From: Gymnopilus junonius
Lineage: Eukaryota > Basidiomycota > Agaricomycetes > Agaricales > Galerinaceae
Direction: 5' to 3'
NCBI GenBank assembly: GCA_015501075.1
Contig: JADNYJ010000137.1
Location: 1-64,000 of the forward strand
Length of the DNA stretch: 64,000 nt
How positions within the stretch are numbered: position 1 is the first letter of the stretch; every line of letters begins with the position of its first letter. The notes below the pieces were generated by a model. It did not search any database and had not been told where the DNA came from. It saw only the letters and a list, made by a program, of their open reading frames with translations. The position numbers and the translations under genes were made by a program. Below are positions 57,678-64,000 of the stretch, piece after piece.

Positions 57678-59488
57678 TCAAAATCCATAAACGTATAAGG
57701 TTGGACTCTTTATCGGAGGAAAGTAGGTTTGACAACAGTCAGGACGTTAATATATTCCTGCTATTATCGGAAAATCTTACCTTTGTCTCCATGCCTACGA
57801 TCCTCTCTTCATCAATCATGCAAAAATTAAAGTTCTCGTTAACCGTACGAGTAGTTGAATAGTAGGGGAGCCTCGTGCACACGACGTTCCGGAATAATGG
57901 ACTTTTGAAGGACGAGGGTTCATCATGTAGTTCCAAGTTGGAAACTTCGTCGGAAACCAAAGCAGACGAAGTAAGGTTGAAATTCAAAACGTCTATCGAT
58001 TGATCATCCTGGAAATTGAATATGGCGCGTTGTCCGTGTACGGACCTGCCAAATGACCTAGGCTCTCAGAGGAGAAAATTGGTGGAAATTAAAGGGTAGC
58101 ACTCACCTCACCCACAATGGGGGGAATATACGATTTATGAGCCTTGTGTTCATCTCGCCCCAGGAACCCCAATCCACCTCAAGACTTTGAGCATTACCAG
58201 CTCCTTTCAGCTCTTCTTCTCGGCGGAAACGATCGACATAGTCCAGAAGTGTTCGCTTATAGACAAAAAGACAATGGTAAGATGACCGCACTGGCGTGTC
58301 CCAGTCCTCTGATATATGATATTCGAGACACAGCATTAATAATTGTGACTCTGGAGAACTTGAGAACGTCGAGACCTCTGGATAACCGGACGATATAGAC
58401 TCCGATTGGATGCTGAGTTGAGCAACGGTGATGTTTAATGCTAATTCTGGAAGATTAAGAACTGCGCAGAGACAATATGGTGATGGACCAGTTGCACAGG
58501 GATCAAACGAGTACACCATAATGGCACCTCCTTGATAGTCTGAAGTAATGGCGAACGAATCTCGGTTCAGGAGTGAGAAATAGTAGTTGGAGATCATGAA
58601 ATCCAAATCCTCCGTTTAAGTAAAACTCGATAAGCAAAGTTTTAGACGAAATAGAGAATGTGTTTACGTACTTGTATCAAGATTCCATTTTTCCAGTTCC
58701 AAATTAACAATCTCGGTCTGAAAGTGTAGCGAAAGTCATAAATGTATAGAGCAACAACATCCATAGCAATCGCTACTGCAGTTCTGGATATCGTGCCAAT
58801 AGAAATGCCGGTGCTGAACTCCAAAATTCCCTGTGATGCATTAGGGTGTGATTCATTGGTTGATATTGTTCGAATGTGAAGGCGAGCGAGTGAATATAGG
58901 CTGGATCAAGGGCGCCAAATAAAACTGTATTTGAATATGACCTAATGGACTACATACCTTCCATCGCCCTCGAAGATGATGATCAGATCTTGCGCCGGAT
59001 CAATCGCAAAATCCTGGATGGGAAATCCCAACGAAGAATGCTCAATAGTGCGGCTGTCCTTTGTAGGAGAAGGCAGTGAGATGAATCTGAGTCCTTGTCT
59101 GTCTGAAACTGCAAATACCCCTCCTGCAAGCTCGCAGACCATTGTGAACTGCTCATTCTGGATTTCTATTTCTGTGAACCGTTTCCAGTCAAGGCCTGCC
59201 CATGAGATACGCAGGTCACGTAGACGAGAGAGCAGTTCAGCGTGAGAGGTAGAAGAAGTTACAAGAGGCATTTGTAGGCCGTCCATGCTAAGTTCAACAA
59301 AACACTGCAGTTCTGGCGAGGCCTTCCGAATTTCGTAAAGCAGTCGACAAGCCTGAACGGTGAATTCAATAAGAAAGACATTACTGGAGAAAACCAAAGC
59401 TCACAGATCCAAAACGGAGGAGAGAGCGATAATCTAAGTGTGACATAATTTGTTCGAGTGTTTCTTTAGGAAGAGTGGTGAAGGCCAT
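57678..59488 (-). CDS. F-box protein of the IWNWK family, intact, 501 residues
   Basis: Six exons on the minus strand: 59405-59488, 58958-59352, 58672-58900, 58107-58609, 57781-58045, 57678-57707. They total 1506 nt, exactly 502 codons, with every junction GT-AG. The N-terminal F-box is TLPKETLEQIMSHLDYRSLL (residues 5-24). The body carries the family marks IQDFAIDPAQDLIIIFE, RPRLLIWNWKNGILIQ, MVYSFDPCATGPS, EVDWGSWGEMNTRLINRIF, RLPYYSTTRTVNENFNFCMI, and the end LYVYGF. It is the only undamaged member in the window. Probable SCF adaptor; substrate unknown. It is inverted relative to the other three. Confidence 0.88.
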
Positions 59489-59687
59489 AATCGCAGGTTG
59501 TGGGGCAAGGTTGAGGGAGTTGAATCAGTGGAATCAGTTGTATATAAATCTGTGGCTTTTTTTTTCGAAATGCCATGCAACCACAGGTGATAGTGATGGT
59601 GATAGATTTAAACATAGCGCTGACTCCTGCCAGCGGTGAGGCGAAGCTTAACCATGCGGTATGGTCCATTCCTGAACACCGGTGTTA

Positions 59688-59715
59688 CCATCCATCCATC
59701 CATCCATCCATCCAT
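59688..59715. repeat. CCAT microsatellite, seven units
   Basis: Seven perfect CCAT tetranucleotides upstream of the intact F-box gene. Confidence 0.95.
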
Positions 59716-60456
59716 TTTTCTCGGACCCATAGCCCCCTCGTTGATGAGCTTTTCATCTTTCAGAACGTCTATCGCAGAGAGGGTAGGCTCTGAGGGGGTC
59801 GTTTATGCATCAGGAGTTTCACAAATTTCTTTTTTTTAGCTTATGCAAACGCAAGAAACGTCCAAAAAGCGCCAAAGTAAAAATTAAACCGTAACTAGAT
59901 CCTTATTGTGAAAAGCGGACTTCACGGCTCCACTCTGATAGTCGTTCCATCAGAGACTCAGAGTCCCATCAAAAATTCTATTCATCTCGACCTTTTTTTA
60001 GCCTGTCATAAGCAGGAAACCGCCACAAGTGCACAAGTAAATTGTCTTAAGAAGAACTTTGTGTGGGAGATAACTTAAGTGTCACCGCCTTAGAATTCAT
60101 CGGTAATTAGTTCTGTCATTCTCACCAAAAGGAATTCTCAGGTGAAGTAAAGCGTCAGCGTATTTCCTACTGCTCATCATCACTTTAAATTTTGTGAGTC
60201 TCTTTCTTGATCGATGATATTCCCCCCTACTCTTATTAACAAAAGAAAGGTCGAAATTTGAGTTTTCTGCACTATTTAGTCCCTTACCATTCAACATGAT
60301 AAGAAAGCTCATATCTACTATTAAGCCATTGATGCTTATAGCACAAAACTGTTCCATGTCGTCGAAATTTCATGTCGGCTACATATAGGAGAAGTACCCA
60401 CACCAGCTTCGGGGGACCTAATGTATTCGTTGTGCCAAGTGGACAACCATACGTTA
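59716..60456. other. intergenic
   Basis: AT-rich with several poly-T runs (59828-59837, 59990-59998). No supported gene. Confidence 0.35.
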
Positions 60457-61258
60457 TCAAATAAAAGCAACAGAGCATGATACAATCAGCGCCAGAAGAA
60501 CGCCTCGCGACCCACTCCGCAGCTGCTTAGAACCATTGGAGACGGGCACGCCGGTCGGGAAAAGGATATTTGTAGTGGCACTTGCTGTTGGAGGCGGTGT
60601 CGACTCCATCAGCGTATAATAAGGTACTGCTGACGCCGTATAAAGGAACGTTTCTGTCTTGGTCCCATTGAATACTTGCACTTGGGCGCAGCGGAGTTCG
60701 GCCTCCGTAGCACTAGTAGGCACTGTGGCTGTGCATCCCACTACGCCTGTGATGGGAGTCGAGATAGTTTGAGTGCCAGAGAGCGTGAATTCGTCAAAGT
60801 TCAAAGAGTTTCCAAAGAAGCTTGCGCCTTCTTGAATGGTAACTATGATGTGGCCAAAAGTTTCACATTTAGTTGGGCTTTCTTGGTAACAATTAAAAAA
60901 ATGAAGGAGGCGCACAGCTGAATGTAGTGGTAGACGCGCTCACGCTCGCCGGTGTCCCAGTGCCAACTTCCGAAAAGATAGTTTCAGCTATTCCAACAGC
61001 ATATTCGGTCACATTTCCTGCCAAAACGTCGACCGCCGACACGCCAATGATAGAATTTGTCTCAGCTTCTGTGGATACCTGAGGACCGCCTGTTGGTTCC
61101 GAGATCGCGGGGGTGAAGAGGGTAATGGTGGCGGCTTGGGAAAGCAAAACTGCATTTTGAACCACGCATGAGGGATGTGGAGAGTATAGAGGTTGTAGGC
61201 TGGGCTTACCTAGGTAGTTTGAGAGCAGCACTGAGATGACTGCTGCACGGATGGACAT
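60457..61258 (-). CDS. GPI-type surface protein S1, 222 residues
   Basis: Three exons on the minus strand: 61210-61258, 60916-61149, 60457-60842. They total 669 nt, exactly 223 codons. A signal peptide (MSIRAAVISVLLSNYL then SQAATI) is followed by Thr/Ser/Ala-rich sequence (AVDVLAGNVTEYAVGIAETI, EGASFFGNSLNFDEFTLSG). Two cysteines lie in the core (VVGCTATVP and ELRCAQVQVFNG). The C-terminus NGSKQLRSGSRGVLLALIVS is a typical GPI-attachment signal with a hydrophobic end. Likely a small wall or surface protein; no enzyme motif. Close relatives S2 and S3 lie to the right. Confidence 0.75.
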
Positions 61259-61894
61259 TGTGACAGAGCAGAATTGAGAGGAGCGAAGGGCGACTCCAAG
61301 GACGCCCCTATAAGTCTGTCTGGCTAAAAGATTCTAATCATATTATCCTCGTTGTCAGAACCAGTTAGCACTGCATGACGTTCATTTCATTGGTGCGATG
61401 TATACGAAAAGCGGTTAAAGATCGGCCACGTTGTCAAGCTGGGTTAGCGATGATGATAACTGCTATCTGATTCTGAATAAGCTCAGATCGTATCAACAAA
61501 ACGAGTTGTAGTATAATGACGCTCACCTAGGACGATTTATGAATCCAGGACGGACGAGGTGGATGAGCCATTCGTTGGTGCTGGCGGTCAACTGCCACCA
61601 GCTTGTGGAAGACATCGCCAAGGCCGAAGACCTTCTTTACATTGTACAAATGAAAGCAAAGGTCCACCGGGTAAGTATCAATGACCGGCATACCCGAGGC
61701 GTCCTGCATGAACTCCACTAGACTCCACTGCAGCATTCTGACCAGCGCTAGGAAAGAGCCGAGTAATCCAGACACAGCTCCCTTGTAAACTTCCTCTCAG
61801 TGAATTGATACATAGAATGGGAAATAGTTCTGCAGGAAGAAGACAAGGACTATTCAAGCCCGTTCAGTGGAATATTAAGCATCAACTCCCATTC
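61259..61894. other. intergenic containing a duplicated block
   Basis: The segment 61737-61806 closely matches 63384-63455 (both contain CCAGCGCTAGGAAAGAGCC and a following TGAATTG). In that block the minus strand reads GSFLALVR-like residues, but no complete gene is visible in either copy. Confidence 0.6.
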
Positions 61895-62679
61895 TCACAA
61901 GACAACCACACTCCAATACACCTCCACCGCTCCCAAGACACTCCAAATTCCGTTCCTCGCATCTAATTGCCTTGTACCACTGCCTGTACTAGGAAGCAAT
62001 CCACCCAACCACGGTGCACTAGTCGTTGCCGCTGTCGTCGGCAGTGCTATGTCTGTCAACATCTGGATAGGCCGTGCTCTAGCGGTGAACTCGAATGAAT
62101 CCGTGCTAGTTCCATTAAACATTTGTACTTCGACGCAATGAAGTTGAGTTTCTGATGCACTTGGGGGAGCAGGTACGGTGCACTGCTCGACGCCGACGGG
62201 GGGGGTGGAGAAGTCTTGGCTGTTGCTGCCCGAGACGGTGAATTCTTCAAAGGTGATGGAGTGTCGGAAGAAGCTTGCTCCTTCTTGAATGGTATCTATA
62301 CGGTCAAAGGTTAAGTTTCAGTTCTCAGTGCTAACTTTCCCTCCACTAGCAAAAGATTGAGAATGAGGCGTACCGAAAAGCGTTGTAACCCTTCCCCCGC
62401 TTCTACGAGGGCAGTCACGGCTTGTGCTATTGCGTATTCGGTGATGTTCCCGGGAGGACGTCGATGGTCGATATGCTCAGACTGGCGGGGGCTAGTATGA
62501 TGGGGGTAGGCTGCACCTCGATCGGCGTGAAAAGAGTGATGGTGGCCACTTGCGTTGCTGGCGTCAGAACTGTTCGCGTAAGGTTAGCGCAGTAAGTAGG
62601 TGAGAAGAGGGTTGGGTTAGTGGGCCTCACGAAGGTAAGGAGAAAGAAGGGTGACTACGAGTCTTGTTTTGAGGGACAT
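61895..62679 (-). pseudogene. GPI-type surface protein S2, frameshifted
   Basis: The exon structure parallels S1: 62631-62679 (MSLKTRLVVTLLSPYL), 62376-62579 (QVATITLFTPIEVQP), and a third exon with QEGASFFRHSITFEEF, EQCTVPAPP, LHCVEVQMFNGTSTD and a hydrophobic end. In exon 2 the frame breaks at TCCCGGGAAC near 62450-62457. Before it reads DVLPG, after it NITEYAIAQAVTAL in another frame, whereas S1 is continuous there. A one-base loss explains this. The end at 61895 differs from S1 (no NGSKQLRSG). Probably a pseudogene. Confidence 0.65.
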
Positions 62680-63383
62680 CGTGTGTGCTGGTCTGTAGTT
62701 GGTTTCCATCGCTGGGGTGGCAGAAGGAACAAAGAGACGGTGTTGACAACGGTGCGACTCGCATCATATACGTCCACGGACAGAGTAACATTGTGATGAA
62801 TCGCTCGTCGAGACGCGTCTTCGGACTCAGTATATTTTTAGCATCTCATTCTCATCTATTGGACTTGATCATATTTCATTCACTCCTTGACTCGTCATTT
62901 CCTTCATTCATTCTCGGACTATCGAACTCTTAACCAGTTAGCCACTCCTTCTCTTTCTTGTTAGCCTCTCCTTTCCTTTCCCTATAAAAGCCTCTCCTCG
63001 TAGGATCAACTCCAATAGTATTGATCCATTCCCACGCTCATTCCGCCTCTGAGTCGTTCTCTCTCTCTTTTTCATTCTCGACTCGGATCACGGATCTTTA
63101 CACAGTGTTTGGACAATGAGAGACATTATGGGGGAGTAACGACCATGTACTCTGTGATAGCGTCAAAGGCTGAGGGCGATGAGAACAAATTAGTTTAGTA
63201 TGATATCAAATATGGCACTCCCTGTTAAACTTACATTGCAAGCCCAGGTATGATGGCAACTGCCAAAAGCGCTGGACTATGACTTTTCGTGGGATAGAAA
63301 TGCACAATTCGTTGATTTGACAATAGCGACTGCGCAATCCATAAAATCATTACCTTGTGCAGTACATTGATCCCCTTCAGAAA
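62680..63383. other. intergenic with a plus-strand promoter-like region
   Basis: CTATAAAAGC at 62981-62990 is followed by a pyrimidine-rich tract (63052-63080), a typical fungal core-promoter layout on the plus strand. The first ATG downstream (63117) opens only a very short frame, so the promoter appears orphaned or belongs to a non-coding transcript. Confidence 0.35.
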
Positions 63384-63455
63384 TCTGACCAGCGCTAGGA
63401 AAGAGCCCGAGTAAACCGGACACAGGTTCCTTCTAAGTTTCCTCTCCGTGAATTG
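63384..63455. repeat. second copy of the block at 61737-61806
   Basis: It shares long identical stretches with 61737-61806, including CCAGCGCTAGGAAAGAGCC. It shows that the S2 neighbourhood was duplicated. Confidence 0.75.
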
Positions 63456-63582
63456 CAGGTAAGAGCATATGCCAAGCTCATCGTACATGGGAAAGGAAAA
63501 CGTTCTGACGAAAGAGTTGTTAAAGTTCAGCAGTTAAGTCACTCTTAACCAACCGCTTAATTATTATCACTACCGTCTCCCG

Positions 63583-63735
63583 TTCAGTGAAATATTTCCC
63601 ATTAACTCCCATTCTCATAAGACAACCACACTACAATATACCCCCACCGCTACTAGGACACCCTAAATTCCGTTCTTCACATCCAATTGCCTCGAAATAC
63701 TGCTAGTATTAGGAGGCGATCCACCCGACATCGTT
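63583..63735 (-). pseudogene. remnant of a second S2-type 3' end
   Basis: It closely matches 61859-62010, the 3' end of S2 (both contain CAAGACAACC- or TAAGACAACC-like text and AATTCCGTTC). Coding is not preserved. It lies directly downstream of S3, although S3 itself is S1-like. Confidence 0.65.
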
Positions 63736-63739
63736 GTTG

Positions 63740-64000
63740 CTAAATGAAAGCAACAGAGCATAATACGACCAGTACCAGAACGACTCGAGACCCACTCCGC
63801 AGTTGCTTAGACCCATTGGTGATGGGTGTACCGGTCGGGGAGGGAACATTTGTAGTGGCACTTGCCGTTGGAGGCGGTGTCGACTCCGTCAGGGTATAAA
63901 AAGGGACATCTGCCTCCGTGTAAGAGAAAATCAATGTTTCGGTGCCGTTGAAAACTTGGACTTGAGTGCAATGAAATTCGGTCTCTGTTGCACTGACAGG
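63740..64000 (-). CDS. GPI-type surface protein S3, partial (5' part outside window)
   Basis: The minus frame entering from the right edge reads VSATETEFHCTQVQVFNGTE, then ESTPPPTASATTNVPSPTG, and the GPI-type end NGSKQLRSGSRVVLVLVVLC, ending at TGA 63740-63742. It is nearly the same as the S1 C-terminus. Open throughout what is visible. Confidence 0.75.
   Translation of the reverse strand, partial: PVSATETEFHCTQVQVFNGTETLIFSYTEADVPFYTLTESTPPPTASATTNVPSPTGTPITNGSKQLRSGSRVVLVLVVLCSVAFI

Overview
The window looks like a basidiomycete genome, most likely an agaricomycete. Genes carry several short introns (about 48-75 nt, GT-AG). Families typical of that group are present: F-box/LRR proteins, MYND zinc-finger proteins, a P450 beside a short-chain dehydrogenase, small Ser/Thr-rich GPI-type surface proteins, chromodomain Ty3/gypsy elements, Ty1/copia and hAT transposons. 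I saw no rRNA, tRNA or CRISPR. Organism assignment is inference from gene style only.

Left part (1 to about 30.7 kb) is a decayed, visibly CpG-poor transposon island. It holds a Ty1/copia element (1-6.5 kb, 5' end outside), a dead SDR gene (7.2-8.5 kb), a dead P450 gene split by a hAT transposon (10381-15239, with an 8-bp target duplication and coding frame continuous across the insertion site), a dead F-box/LRR gene cut by a gypsy element (A), and a second, longer gypsy element of the same family (B, 18223-25560) nested inside A. After 5.5 kb of poorly interpretable sequence with three consecutive hairpins (28.2-28.4 kb) comes a 5'-truncated F-box paralogue.

Right part (about 31-64 kb) has normal-looking CpG and more intact genes: two F-box loci on the minus strand, a 616-bp hAT-type MITE with perfect termini, two MYND-finger paralogues (one intact with 407 residues, one frameshifted by a 5-bp duplication), a 112-residue coiled-coil gene, a minus-strand gypsy chromovirus (C, 42367-48040), an array of six-exon F-box genes sharing an IWNWK-containing body (three damaged, one intact with 501 residues), a condensation-domain remnant of nonribosomal-peptide-synthetase type, and a mosaic cluster of GPI-type surface-protein genes at the right edge.

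Cross-cutting signals: (1) the nonsense codons in decayed genes are mostly TGA where the family has arginine, and LTR differences fall almost entirely on ancestral CpG sites, which points to cytosine methylation and deamination; (2) both gypsy families have a primer-binding site complementary to their own predicted transcript start, the hallmark of self-priming Tf1/sushi-type chromoviruses; (3) element B carries an extra 3' zinc-knuckle ORF. Gene models were spliced by eye and checked for reading-frame closure where stated.
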